Assembly: GCA_964542315.1 (NCBI GenBank)
Contig: CAZIUA010000035.1
Location: 1-24,860 of the forward strand
DNA from: UBA11524 sp964542315
Lineage (GTDB): Bacteria; Bacillota; Clostridia; Christensenellales; Aristaeellaceae
Direction of reading: 5' to 3'
DNA: 24,860 nt
How positions within the stretch are numbered: the first letter of the stretch is position 1; the number at the start of each line of letters is the position of its first letter. The position numbers were made by a program, and so were the translations under genes. The notes under the pieces were generated by a model. It saw only the letters and a program-made list of their open reading frames with translations, did no database searches and had not been told where the DNA came from. Shown one piece after another: positions 7,348 to 14,963 of this stretch.

Positions 7348-7406
7348 GCACACCACCTCATCAGTCGCTGCGGCGACAGCTTCCCTCAAGAGGAAGCCAA
7401 AGGGGG
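7348..7406. repeat. Intergenic hairpin repeat of the gut-Clostridia type
   Basis: Between the convergent genes lie two adjacent small hairpins: GTCGC-TGCG-GCGAC and GCTTCC-N7-GGAAGC. The wording (CACCTCATCAGTCGC, then GCTTCC.. GGAAGC) resembles mobile-looking intergenic elements common in gut Clostridia; that resemblance is from memory. No gene is visible in 7235-7418. Confidence 0.4.
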
Positions 7407-7418
7407 AACGAAGCGCCG

Positions 7419-8528
7419 TCAGATCACGCCCGCAGCATTCCACCGCACGATCGTCCGGTAGCCCAGCCGGGCATACCACGCGCCGACCTGCGTGTAGTGG
7501 ATGTACCCCAGCGCATAACCCTCCGCCTTCAGCAGGGCGGTGACATTCGCCACCATCTTCAGGCCGATGCCCTGCCTGCGGTAGGTCGGGATCGTCCCCA
7601 CGCAGCCCGGGCCGCCGATGCGCAGTCCGGCGAATTCGCCAAAGTCATCCGCCAGGCAGAAACTGATCACCCGTTCGCCGTCAAAGGCGCAGTACACCCG
7701 GCTGTCCGCCTGAAAATACGGCACCCAATCCGCCTCGACCGACGCGACCGCCTCATGGAGCGCGGCGATGTCCCCCTTGTACCAGCCGAAGGTGATATTC
7801 GCCGGGCAGAGGGTGTCCGCCGCCGGAACGTAGGTGCGCAGGTCGAGTAGCTGCTCCTCGTAGTTTTCGTCCGGTGGAAGGCTGCAGATGTGCTCCTGCG
7901 CGAAGAAGTCCGGGTGCATATGGCGGAACAGCGCCGTACCGTCCAGGGCGAAATAGTCCTTGCGCACGCAGAGGGTCAGCCCGTCATAGCGTTTGCCGCG
8001 CACCTCGCGGATGCCTTTCTCGCGGTCGCACACCGTGAACCCCAGCCTGGCGGCACAACGCAGCATCCGCACATTGCCCGACCAGGTCTGGGCGTAGAGC
8101 ATATCCTCGCCGTTGTCGAAATAGTAGACCATCAGCGCATGCAGCGCCTTCGTGCCGATGCCCTTTCCCCTTGCGTCCGGCTCGCAGAGGTCAATGCCAA
8201 TGGCGGTGTGGACCTTTTGTCCTTCGCGGACATCCTTGCGGGCGATCCACTCGTACTGCTCATCAATGAGATAGGCACTGACCCAGCCGACGTGGCAGCC
8301 ATCGCAGTCGATCTCGAAGCGCCAGCGGCGGACGTCAGCCGGAAGGCGCTTCACCGACGCATAGTACACCGTCCACTCGCTGCGCTGGGTCGCCTCGTCC
8401 GTGTCCTCTTTCTCCCAGGGCGCATCCCAGTCCTCCCAGTCGCGTTCCACGGTGAACCAGCGCACATAGTCCTCGATATCGCTTTCAGCCATGTCCCGCA
8501 GGATGACATTCGCATGGCGGATCTCCAT
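7419..8528 (-). CDS. Tandem GNAT acetyltransferase (two domains in one chain)
   Basis: The 369-aa protein holds two GNAT N-acetyltransferase domains. The N-terminal one (about residues 1-190) is RimJ/RimL-like, with acetyl-CoA loop ARGKGIGTKAL (119-129) and a following NVRMLRCAARLGF. The C-terminal one (about 220-369) has YRRQGIGLKMV (316-326) and ends with WYARLGYRTIVRW, a typical last strand. The acceptor is not predictable. Two adjacent ATGs (8531, 8528) are available; GGGAGG sits 6 nt before the second, so that start is chosen. It lies downstream of phosphofructokinase on the same strand but is separated by a strong terminator hairpin that ends 3 nt before its ribosome binding site. Confidence 0.82.
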   Translation of the reverse strand: MEIRHANVILRDMAESDIEDYVRWFTVERDWEDWDAPWEKEDTDEATQRSEWTVYYASVKRLPADVRRWRFEIDCDGCHVGWVSAYLIDEQYEWIARKDVREGQKVHTAIGIDLCEPDARGKGIGTKALHALMVYYFDNGEDMLYAQTWSGNVRMLRCAARLGFTVCDREKGIREVRGKRYDGLTLCVRKDYFALDGTALFRHMHPDFFAQEHICSLPPDENYEEQLLDLRTYVPAADTLCPANITFGWYKGDIAALHEAVASVEADWVPYFQADSRVYCAFDGERVISFCLADDFGEFAGLRIGGPGCVGTIPTYRRQGIGLKMVANVTALLKAEGYALGYIHYTQVGAWYARLGYRTIVRWNAAGVI

Positions 8529-8542
8529 CATGTTCCTCCCAT

Positions 8543-8578
8543 CAAAAAATGCGGACGTTCCTTGCCGGAGCGCCGCAT
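8543..8578 (-). terminator. Terminator after phosphofructokinase, abutting the GNAT ribosome binding site
   Basis: On the minus strand ATGCGG (8573-8578) pairs with CCGCAT (8549-8554), continued by an inner six-pair stem with one bulge. A run of six U follows (8544-8549 on the plus strand reads A6). The GNAT Shine-Dalgarno begins only about 3 nt beyond the U run. Confidence 0.72.
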
Positions 8579-8604
8579 CGTGATTTCGTCAGCGTAGGCC
8601 TGGA

Positions 8605-9675
8605 TCAATCGCCGAAGCAGATGCCCATGTTCTTCGCCGTGATGACCATACGGTCATCCGCGGGGACGAGCTTGGGCACGCCCGCGATGTCCTCCAGCTT
8701 GTTGTGGACGATCTCGTTGCCCTTGAGAGCCACCGTCACGCCGAACACGCCGTCACGGATGAGCTCCGCCGCATGCACGCCGAACTGGGTGGACAGCACA
8801 CGGTCGTAGGCATTGGGGCTGCCGCCGCGCTGGATGTGGCCCGGCACGACATTGCGCGCCTCCACGCCCACCAGCTCGCGGAGCTGCTGCGCCACATAGG
8901 CACTGGCGGAGAAATGCTCCGCGGCGCGCTTGGCCTCGCGCTCCTTCTTCTTCATCTTCGCTTCTTCCTTGTCCATGGCGCCCTCCGCCACGGCGAGGAT
9001 GGTGAAGCCCTTGTTGCTCTTGGCGCGGGCCTCGACGACCTTGGCCACCTTCTTGATGTCATAGGGGATCTCGGGGATGAGGATGGCGTCCGCACCGCCG
9101 GCCACGCCGGAATACAGCGTCAGCCAGCCCGCCTTGTTGCCCATGATCTCGATCACCATGCAGCGCCCATGGCTGGCCGCGGTGGTGTGGATGCGGTCGA
9201 TGACCTCCGTACCGATATCCAGAGCAGTATGGAAGCCGAAGGTGAAATCCGTGCCATAGATATCATTGTCGATGGTCTTGGGCAGGCCGATGACATTCAG
9301 GCCCTCCTGGGAGAGCAGGTTGGCGGTCTTGTGGGTGCCGTTGCCGCCCAGCGTCACCAGGCAGTCCAGCTTCAGATCCTTGTAGGTCTTCTTCATCGCG
9401 GCGACCTTATCGACCTTGTCCTCGCCGATCTTGCGCATATCGCGGAAGGGCGTGCGCGCCGTGCCGAGGATGGTGCCGCCGAGGGTGAGGATGCCGGAGA
9501 AGTCGTCGCGCTTCATCTCCTGATAGTCCCCTTCGATCAGGCCGCGATAGCCGTCATGAATGCCCACGATCTCCGCATCGAACATTTCATAAGCAGCGCG
9601 GGTCACACCGCGGATGGCCGCATTCAGGCCGGGGCAATCGCCGCCGCTGGTCAGGATACCGATTCTTCTTTTCAT
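8605..9675 (-). CDS. pfkA: 6-phosphofructokinase, group III type
   Basis: This enzyme phosphorylates fructose 6-phosphate to fructose 1,6-bisphosphate in glycolysis. The 356-aa chain has GGDCPGLNAA (residues 11-20), GGNGT (110-114), LPKTIDND (131-138, with catalytic Asp136), MGNKAGWL and GHIQRGGSP. Two positions decide the phosphoryl donor: the residue aligned to E. coli Gly104 is Gly113, pointing to ATP, and that aligned to Gly124 is Lys133, as in group III enzymes. The residue aligned to Asp103 is Asn112, a variant found in some clostridial relatives. A lysine- and glutamate-rich insert (about 231-250, EEAKMKKKEREAKRAAEH) is visible. AGGAGG lies 9 nt before the ATG. It has its own promoter at 9720-9748. 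Donor preference should be treated as inferred. Confidence 0.93.
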   Translation of the reverse strand: MKRRIGILTSGGDCPGLNAAIRGVTRAAYEMFDAEIVGIHDGYRGLIEGDYQEMKRDDFSGILTLGGTILGTARTPFRDMRKIGEDKVDKVAAMKKTYKDLKLDCLVTLGGNGTHKTANLLSQEGLNVIGLPKTIDNDIYGTDFTFGFHTALDIGTEVIDRIHTTAASHGRCMVIEIMGNKAGWLTLYSGVAGGADAILIPEIPYDIKKVAKVVEARAKSNKGFTILAVAEGAMDKEEAKMKKKEREAKRAAEHFSASAYVAQQLRELVGVEARNVVPGHIQRGGSPNAYDRVLSTQFGVHAAELIRDGVFGVTVALKGNEIVHNKLEDIAGVPKLVPADDRMVITAKNMGICFGD

Positions 9676-9694
9676 GTCAGAACGCCTCCTGTGC

Positions 9695-9722
9695 TTGATT
9701 TTTCATTGCTGTCGGGTATATT
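9695..9722 (+). promoter_or_regulatory. Probable promoter of the YbaK/ProX-like gene
   Basis: TTGATT (9695-9700), a 16-bp spacer and TATATT (9717-9722) point rightward, with a leader of about 80 nt before the ATG at 9809. The -10 overlaps the -10 of the opposite pfkA promoter within one palindrome, so the two should compete for polymerase. Confidence 0.45.
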
Positions 9723-9748
9723 ATACCATGTGCGGAACAACTTTTCCA
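9720..9748 (-). promoter_or_regulatory. Promoter of phosphofructokinase
   Basis: On the minus strand TGGAAA (9743-9748), a 17-bp spacer and a perfect TATAAT (9720-9725) drive transcription leftward into pfkA. The -10 is part of the palindrome GGTATA-T-TATACC (9715-9727). Confidence 0.62.
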
Positions 9749-9808
9749 CAATTAATTCACTGATTTCACAGGATCAGACATATTTCATATCCTTGGAAGG
9801 AGCCGCCT

Positions 9809-10297
9809 ATGTCCGTCAGATCAGAGATCCTCGCCCGCCTTCACGCTCTCAGCATTCCCCATGAGCTGCACGAGCATACACCCGCCCACACCATGGCGGA
9901 TTGCCTCGCGCTGCCCTATGCCGCGCCGGATGTGACCTTCTGCAAGAACCTGCTGCTGTGCAACACCGCCCGGACTGCCTTCTACCTGTACATCACCCTG
10001 GCGGACAAGCCCTTCCGCACGTCGGAGGTCTCCCGGGCGCTGCATTCCTCGCGGTTGTCCTTCGCGCCGCCGGAGGCCTTGCCTGCGCTGCTGGGCGTGG
10101 AGAGCGGCAGCCTTTCACCACTGGCGCTGTGGTTCGACGCGGATGAGCGCATCACCCTCGCCATCGACCGCGAGGTGCATCGTCCGGGGCGGATCGCCTT
10201 CCATCCCGGCGACAACACCGCGACAGTGATCTTCGACCAGGAGGTGTTCTGGGCGCAGGTCATCCCTGCATTGGCGCATCCGCCACGGGAAATCTGA
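9809..10297 (+). CDS. YbaK/ProX-type aminoacyl-tRNA editing (deacylase) protein
   Basis: This 162-aa free-standing editing domain hydrolyses mischarged tRNA, in this family typically Ala-tRNA(Pro) or Cys-tRNA(Pro). CKNLLLCN contains Lys46, the position of the catalytic lysine in YbaK and ProXp-ala proteins. ESGSLSPLALWFD and FHPGDNTATV (about residues 97-109 and 130-139) follow the ProXp-ala/PrdX pattern rather than classical YbaK. GGAAGGAG lies 6 nt before the ATG. It is a single-gene unit between a shared promoter and a bidirectional hairpin. Which mischarged tRNA it clears is inferred from family only. Confidence 0.85.
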   Translation: MSVRSEILARLHALSIPHELHEHTPAHTMADCLALPYAAPDVTFCKNLLLCNTARTAFYLYITLADKPFRTSEVSRALHSSRLSFAPPEALPALLGVESGSLSPLALWFDADERITLAIDREVHRPGRIAFHPGDNTATVIFDQEVFWAQVIPALAHPPREI

Positions 10298-10322
10298 CGC
10301 GATCCCCCAAAATGACGCAAAC

Positions 10323-10359
10323 GGCCTGCGCAGGAGAACTTTCTTCCCCCGCGCAGGCC
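10323..10359. terminator. Bidirectional terminator between the editing gene and phosphoglucomutase
   Basis: GGCCTGCGC (10323-10331) and GCGCAGGCC (10351-10359) form a perfect 9-bp stem. The plus side continues ATTTGTTT; the minus side continues GTTTGCG then TTTT. It suits both convergent genes. Confidence 0.65.
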
Positions 10360-10365
10360 ATTTGT

Positions 10366-12084
10366 TTACTTCAGCAGCGCCTCGCTGGCCACACGCAGAT
10401 CAGCATTGAGCTGTTCCGCCGTGGCCTTATCCGCCGCATTGGTGTTGACATAGAGCTTGATCTTCGGCTCGGTGCCGGAGGGACGCACACAGACCCAGTT
10501 GCCCTTCTCCAGCTCGAAATACAGCACATCGGAGGTGGGCAGGCCGGTGGGTTCCACCACATCGCCCGCCGTGCGGGTGCCCTTCTTGTAGTCGCGCACC
10601 GCAGTGACCTTCATGCCGCAGATCTCCGCCGGGGGATTCTCGCGCAGGCCGGCCATGATCTCCTTCATGCGGCCCAGACCTTCCTTGCCGGGCAGCGTGA
10701 CGGACACCACCTTCTCCACGAAGTAGCCATACTCCGCGAAGATGGACTGCACATAGTCATACAGCGTGATGCCCTGAGCCGCGCAGGCGCAGGCCACCTC
10801 AGCGATGAGCATGGAGGCATTCACGCCGTCCTTATCGCGCACGAAGGTGGAGGACAGGAAGCCATAGCTCTCCTCAAAGCCAAAGAGGAAGGTGTGGCTG
10901 CCGGTATCCTGGAACTGCTGGATCTTTTCGCCGATGAACTTGAAGCCCGTCAGCGTCTCGAACATCTCCACGCCGAAGGACGCAGCGATCTTGTTGGACA
11001 GGCTGGTGGACACGATGGACTTCACCGCCGCGCCGTTGGCCGGGAGCGTCCCCTGCTTCTTCTTCGCGGAGAGGATGTAATGCAGCAGCACGCAGCCGAT
11101 CTGGTTGCCGGTGAGCAGCTGCCAGTCGCCCGCATTGGTCTTGACGGCCACACCCAGGCGGTCGCAGTCAGGGTCGGTGGCGAAGATGACCTTCGCGCCC
11201 TTCTCGTCCGCGAGCTTGATGGCCAGGCGGAAGGTATCCGGCTCCTCGGGGTTGGGCACCTTCACGGTGGAGAAGGCGGGATCGGGCAGCTCCTGCTCCT
11301 TGACGACGGACACGTTGGAAATACCGATCTCCTTGAGGATGCGGCGCACCGGCACATTGCCGGAGCCATGCACGGGCGTATACACGATGGACAGCTCAGC
11401 ACCCATCTTCTCCAGCATTTCGGGCTGGACGCACAGGGTCTTGACCTCGGCGATGTAGTCGTCGTCCACTTCCTTGTTGCCGATGTACTTCAGCAGGCCC
11501 TTGTTCAGCGCCTCCTGCTCATCCATCAGCGTGCAGTCGGTGTACTTGGTCGCGCGGATGATCTTCGTGATGCCCTCGGCGGCCTCGGGGCCGACCTGCG
11601 CGCCATCCTCGCCATAGACCTTATAGCCATTGTACTGGGGCGGATTGTGGGACGCAGTGATCACGATGCCCGCGATGGCATGCAGATGGCGCACCGCGTA
11701 GGACAGCACCGGCACGGGGCGCAGCGCGTCGAACAGGAAGGCAGGCACGCCCTCCTGCGCCAGCACCAGCGCGGTATCCTTGGCGAATTCCGCAGAGAAA
11801 CGGCGGGAATCATAGGCGATCACTACGCCTCGGGCAGCTTCCTCGGGGTTCTGGAGCAGATACTGCGCCAGGCCCTTGGTCGCCCGGCGGACATTGTAGC
11901 GGTTCATGCGGTTCATGCCGGCGCCCAGCACGCCGCGCATGCCAGCCGTGCCAAAGCTCAGTTCGGTATAAAAGCGATCCTCGATCTCCTTGGGATCATT
12001 GGCAATGGCCTGCAGATCCGCCACCGTATCCTGATCGGCAGCAAAGTCCTTCAGCCACTGTTCATAAGCAGTCATCACGTCCAT
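10366..12084 (-). CDS. Phosphoglucomutase / phosphomannomutase (alpha-D-phosphohexomutase)
   Basis: The enzyme interconverts glucose 1-phosphate and glucose 6-phosphate (or the mannose forms), linking glycolysis with nucleotide-sugar and polymer synthesis. The 572-aa protein has the length of the PgcA/PGM2 branch. It shows FGTAGMRG (residues 44-51), the phosphoserine loop TASHNPPQYNGYK with Ser145, the magnesium loop DPDCDRLG, the sugar-specificity loop GFEESYGF and the C-terminal phosphate-binding RPSGTEPKIKLY. Upstream in-frame codons exist, but AGGAGG lies 8 nt before the ATG at 12084, and the upstream codons overlap the promoter, so this start is chosen. It is monocistronic, with a consensus-like promoter and a terminator. 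Glucose or mannose preference is not decided. Confidence 0.93.
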   Translation of the reverse strand: MDVMTAYEQWLKDFAADQDTVADLQAIANDPKEIEDRFYTELSFGTAGMRGVLGAGMNRMNRYNVRRATKGLAQYLLQNPEEAARGVVIAYDSRRFSAEFAKDTALVLAQEGVPAFLFDALRPVPVLSYAVRHLHAIAGIVITASHNPPQYNGYKVYGEDGAQVGPEAAEGITKIIRATKYTDCTLMDEQEALNKGLLKYIGNKEVDDDYIAEVKTLCVQPEMLEKMGAELSIVYTPVHGSGNVPVRRILKEIGISNVSVVKEQELPDPAFSTVKVPNPEEPDTFRLAIKLADEKGAKVIFATDPDCDRLGVAVKTNAGDWQLLTGNQIGCVLLHYILSAKKKQGTLPANGAAVKSIVSTSLSNKIAASFGVEMFETLTGFKFIGEKIQQFQDTGSHTFLFGFEESYGFLSSTFVRDKDGVNASMLIAEVACACAAQGITLYDYVQSIFAEYGYFVEKVVSVTLPGKEGLGRMKEIMAGLRENPPAEICGMKVTAVRDYKKGTRTAGDVVEPTGLPTSDVLYFELEKGNWVCVRPSGTEPKIKLYVNTNAADKATAEQLNADLRVASEALLK

Positions 12085-12147
12085 GGTTCTTTCCTCCTGA
12101 TGTGCGATTTGGTTTCCCGACCGTCGGGGAGGATTGTCTCTTTTTTC

Positions 12148-12176
12148 ATTATATGACCATTTTGCCTTTTTTGCAA
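12148..12176 (-). promoter_or_regulatory. Promoter of phosphoglucomutase
   Basis: On the minus strand TTGCAA (12171-12176), a 17-bp spacer and TATAAT (12148-12153) are near consensus. The leader of about 56 nt contains a 13-bp palindrome, CCCGAC-C-GTCGGG (12116-12128), a possible operator or small hairpin. Confidence 0.68.
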
Positions 12177-12241
12177 GGGCTACATGCGCCATTCGGGCTG
12201 CAGCTTACGACAAAAAGACATGCTTTTGCGTCCGAATGCGG

Positions 12242-12271
12242 TTGCGTTGTCCGCCCCATGCGTGGTACAAT
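12242..12271 (+). promoter_or_regulatory. Probable promoter of the TPR-sirtuin-Nudix operon
   Basis: TTGCGT (12242-12247), an 18-bp spacer and an extended -10, TGGTACAAT (-10 at 12266-12271). The predicted start near 12279 falls after every upstream in-frame ATG of the first gene, supporting a downstream TTG start. Confidence 0.5.
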
Positions 12272-12311
12272 GACCATGACACGATCATTGCCAACACGGG
12301 AGGAGCTCATT

Positions 12312-13355
12312 TTGTCCCTGCACGAATATTATCTGCACCTGAAGACCTACCTGCCGTCCGTCCGCACGCAGCTGGACAGCATCATCTCGCGCTATGCGCC
12401 CATGCTCAATCCCGCCTTCAAGGAAGACCGCGATGCCCAGCTGCTTACGCTCTTCGCCCTGGATGAGCTGGAAAAGAACAAGCTCCGCGCTGCAGAAAAG
12501 CTGATCGACCGGCTGGAGCCCCATTGCAAGACCGATGCGGAAAAGGCGCTGTGGAACATCGTGGTCGGCATGTATTGCTGGGTGAACGACCGCCCGGACA
12601 CCATGGACTACTATTTCGACAAGGCCGCCGCCCTGGGGCATCAGCACCACCTTCCCCACATGCTCAGCGGCGAGTATCATCTGCTCGGCAGCCATCATTT
12701 TGACAAGGCGCTGGCGGAATATGACCGCGCGATCGACTGCATCTATCAGTTCCCGCCGCTGAACGATCCCGGCCGCTATCTAATCGCCCAGGCCCAGGCC
12801 TGCATGGCGTATGCGCTGACCATGATGCACCGCACGGACGAAGCCTCCGCCATGCTCGTCAAGGCGGAATTCGCTCATGATTCCGAGGAATACCTGCACG
12901 CAAGCGCCATCCTCAGCGCGGTAAAACAGGACGCGGAAGCCGCCAACAAGGCAGTCAGCGAATTGACGAAGCTCAATCCGCCGCTGGGCGAGGATGTGGG
13001 CAAGCAGGTCCGCCTGATCCTGGACGGCACGCACATCCACTTCTTCCCCCGCGAGGTCGCACCATCGCTTCCGGCGGATTTCTGGACCTGGTTCCGCACG
13101 CAGGAGCCGACCTTTCAGCCATTGCTGGACAAGAACGATCCGGACGCCTGCGGACAGATCCTGGCCGATCACATCAACACCCTCGTCCCCGACCCGGAGG
13201 ACATGATGACCGCCACCATCGAGCTGAAGGACGGCCAGCCGGAGATCGTCCTGACCGCCTGCTATTCCCGTAGCTATGCCGCTATGATCGAAGCGATCGC
13301 AGCCGCCTGCCCGGCGGATATCCGCCAGCGCTGGATCATCACCCTTCAGCCCTGA
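12312..13355 (+). CDS. Hypothetical TPR-like helical repeat protein
   Basis: I do not recognise a specific family. The 347-aa protein is predicted to be a stack of helical pairs like tetratricopeptide repeats over about residues 1-230 (for example KALAEYDRAIDCIYQFPP and KTDAEKALWNIVVGMYCWVN). A C-terminal alpha/beta part of about 110 residues ends IELKDGQPEIVLTACYSRSY and RQRWIITLQP. There is no signal peptide or membrane helix, so it is probably a cytoplasmic scaffold or adaptor. The chosen start is TTG at 12312, because GGGAGGAG lies 6 nt upstream and the promoter start site at about 12279 excludes the ATGs at 12270 and 12276. The sirtuin gene begins 26 nt after it, so they are probably cotranscribed. 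The frame is real by its coding character; function is unknown. Confidence 0.72.
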   Translation: MSLHEYYLHLKTYLPSVRTQLDSIISRYAPMLNPAFKEDRDAQLLTLFALDELEKNKLRAAEKLIDRLEPHCKTDAEKALWNIVVGMYCWVNDRPDTMDYYFDKAAALGHQHHLPHMLSGEYHLLGSHHFDKALAEYDRAIDCIYQFPPLNDPGRYLIAQAQACMAYALTMMHRTDEASAMLVKAEFAHDSEEYLHASAILSAVKQDAEAANKAVSELTKLNPPLGEDVGKQVRLILDGTHIHFFPREVAPSLPADFWTWFRTQEPTFQPLLDKNDPDACGQILADHINTLVPDPEDMMTATIELKDGQPEIVLTACYSRSYAAMIEAIAAACPADIRQRWIITLQP

Positions 13356-13381
13356 CCGATTTATTCAAAGGAGGGCATGCC

Positions 13382-14194
13382 ATGTACCAGGAGCTCCAGC
13401 AGATCATCGACACCTCGCGGCGTATCGTGTTTTTCGGCGGCGCGGGGGTGAGCACGGAATCCGGCATCCCCGATTTCCGCAGCGTGGACGGGCTGTACAA
13501 CCAGCACTACGCCTGGCCGCCGGAGACCATCCTGAGCGCGACGTTCTTCCGCCAGCACACGGAGGAATTCTACCGCTTCTACCGGGAGAAGATGCTCCCC
13601 CTGGACGCGCAGCCCAACGCCGCCCACCGCTTTCTGGCGGACTTGGAGCGTGCCGGACGCCTCACCGCTGTCGTCACCCAGAACATCGACGGCCTCCACC
13701 AGCAGGCCGGCAGCCGCAATGTGCTAGAGCTGCACGGCTCCATCCACCGTAACCGCTGCCTGAAATGCGCACAGTTCTATCCGCCGGAGTACATCCGCGA
13801 TTCCACCGGCATTCCGCGCTGTGATCGGGAAAATGAAGGCGCACGAAGTGATAATAAGTACACACGAAGTGAAAATAGAGACACACGAAGTGAAAATAGA
13901 GACACACGAAGTGTGTGCAACGGCATCATCAAGCCCGAGGTCGTGCTGTATGAGGAAGGGCTGGACGATGATGTGCTGTCCGCCGCTGTGCATCACATCC
14001 GCACGGCGGATACCCTGATCGTCGCCGGGACGAGCCTGACTGTGTATCCTGCGGCCGGGCTGGTGCATTATTTCCGCGGCAAGCACCTCGTGCTCATCAA
14101 CCGCGACGCCACCCCCATGGACGATCAGGCCGATCTGGTCATCCACGACAGCGTCGGCAAGGTCTTTTCCACATTGACGATCAAGGAGGACTGA
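13382..14194 (+). CDS. Sir2-family NAD-dependent protein deacylase with a repeat insertion in its zinc module
   Basis: Sirtuins remove acyl groups from lysines using NAD+, giving nicotinamide and O-acyl-ADP-ribose. The 270-aa protein has GAGVSTESGIPDFRS (residues 20-34) for NAD binding, TQNIDGLH (99-106), catalytic His118 in LELHGS, and GTSLTVYPA. The zinc module has Cys126 and Cys129 (CLKC), Cys147 and Cys179. Between the third and fourth cysteines, normally only a few residues apart, lies an insert (about 149-177) made of 7-residue repeats (TRSENRD and variants), encoded by a 21-bp tandem repeat. The core after it (NGIIKPEVVLYEE) is normal, so the enzyme may still fold. GGAGGG precedes the ATG. 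It begins an NAD-themed run of genes, with the nitroreductase-like gene 3 nt after its stop. Confidence 0.92.
   Translation: MYQELQQIIDTSRRIVFFGGAGVSTESGIPDFRSVDGLYNQHYAWPPETILSATFFRQHTEEFYRFYREKMLPLDAQPNAAHRFLADLERAGRLTAVVTQNIDGLHQQAGSRNVLELHGSIHRNRCLKCAQFYPPEYIRDSTGIPRCDRENEGARSDNKYTRSENRDTRSENRDTRSVCNGIIKPEVVLYEEGLDDDVLSAAVHHIRTADTLIVAGTSLTVYPAAGLVHYFRGKHLVLINRDATPMDDQADLVIHDSVGKVFSTLTIKED
13842..13913 (+). repeat. In-frame 21-bp tandem repeat inside the sirtuin gene
   Basis: CACGAAGTG occurs four times, at 13842, 13863, 13884 and 13905, exactly 21 bp apart. The 12-bp spacers are AT-rich (ATAATAAGTACA, then two identical AAAATAGAGACA). CAC-GAA-GTG has inverted-repeat ends. The period is seven codons, so the frame is kept. 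Its AT-rich base use contrasts with the GC-rich gene around it. Confidence 0.9.
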
Positions 14195-14197
14195 CGC

Positions 14198-14950
14198 ATG
14201 CAGGCCGAACTGGCTTCCCTCTATCCCGCGCATGACCGCGCACGCCTCATCGCCGCTGCCCGGCTGCGCACCTCCTGCCGCACCTACGCCGGTATGCCGC
14301 TTCCGGCGGATCGCGCTGCCCTTTCCTACGCATTGGGACGCTATCGGCTGCCCGGCGCGCGCATGGTCTTTGCCCCTGTGGAGGAAGGCTTCTTCACCAG
14401 TGCGCTGCTGGCCACCCGGCGCATCACCGGCTGCCGGATGATCGCCGCGGTCATCGCGGATGACGCGCCCCGCAGCCGTGTCCATGCCGGCATCACGGGC
14501 GAGAGCATCGTGCTGGAGGCCACCTCGCGCGGGCTCGGCACCTGCTGGGTCACCGGGAGCTTCCGCCGCAAGGAGCTGCATATCGACCTTGCGGCGAACG
14601 AGAGCGTCCTGGCCGTCATCGCCATCGGGATGCCCGCCGTCCCCCTCGCAGCGCCTACGCAGCGCCACCGCAAGCCGCCGGAGCACTTCTGCCGGGGGAA
14701 TTTCCGCGACTGGCCGGAGGAGCTGACCGACGCCGCCGCGCTGGTGCAGTGCGCGCCTTCCGCGATGAACATGCAGCCCTGGACGCTCGCGCTGGGTGCG
14801 CAGGGGGAATTCATCGTGGACACAGCCGACCGCGCCCTGCTGGACGCAGGCATCGCCCTGTGCCATGCCGAACTGGCGCTGGAAACGCCCCACACCTGGC
14901 ATTACGGCGCTGACCGCAGTGCGCCCGTCGCCTGGGCGGTCGCGCGATAA
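14198..14950 (+). CDS. Nitroreductase-family (FMN) protein
   Basis: This 250-aa protein looks like the putative TM-nitroreductase group, in which one chain holds two half-domains. The N-terminal RTSCRTY (residues 24-30) is the usual FMN-phosphate contact region, GLGTCWVTGSF (112-122) is the nitroreductase glycine motif, and APSAMNMQPW (186-195) repeats the FMN-binding pattern in the second half. These enzymes use FMN and NAD(P)H on poorly known substrates. GGAGG lies 7 nt upstream and overlaps the end of the sirtuin gene, so translation is coupled. The Nudix gene follows after 13 nt. The substrate cannot be inferred. Confidence 0.82.
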   Translation: MQAELASLYPAHDRARLIAAARLRTSCRTYAGMPLPADRAALSYALGRYRLPGARMVFAPVEEGFFTSALLATRRITGCRMIAAVIADDAPRSRVHAGITGESIVLEATSRGLGTCWVTGSFRRKELHIDLAANESVLAVIAIGMPAVPLAAPTQRHRKPPEHFCRGNFRDWPEELTDAAALVQCAPSAMNMQPWTLALGAQGEFIVDTADRALLDAGIALCHAELALETPHTWHYGADRSAPVAWAVAR

Positions 14951-14963
14951 GGGAGGAACGCCG

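Noticed and set aside
13842..13913. CRISPR-like array of CACGAAGTG repeats
   Set aside because: Repeats are 9 bp with 12-bp spacers, two of which are identical, and lie in frame inside a gene; this does not fit CRISPR.
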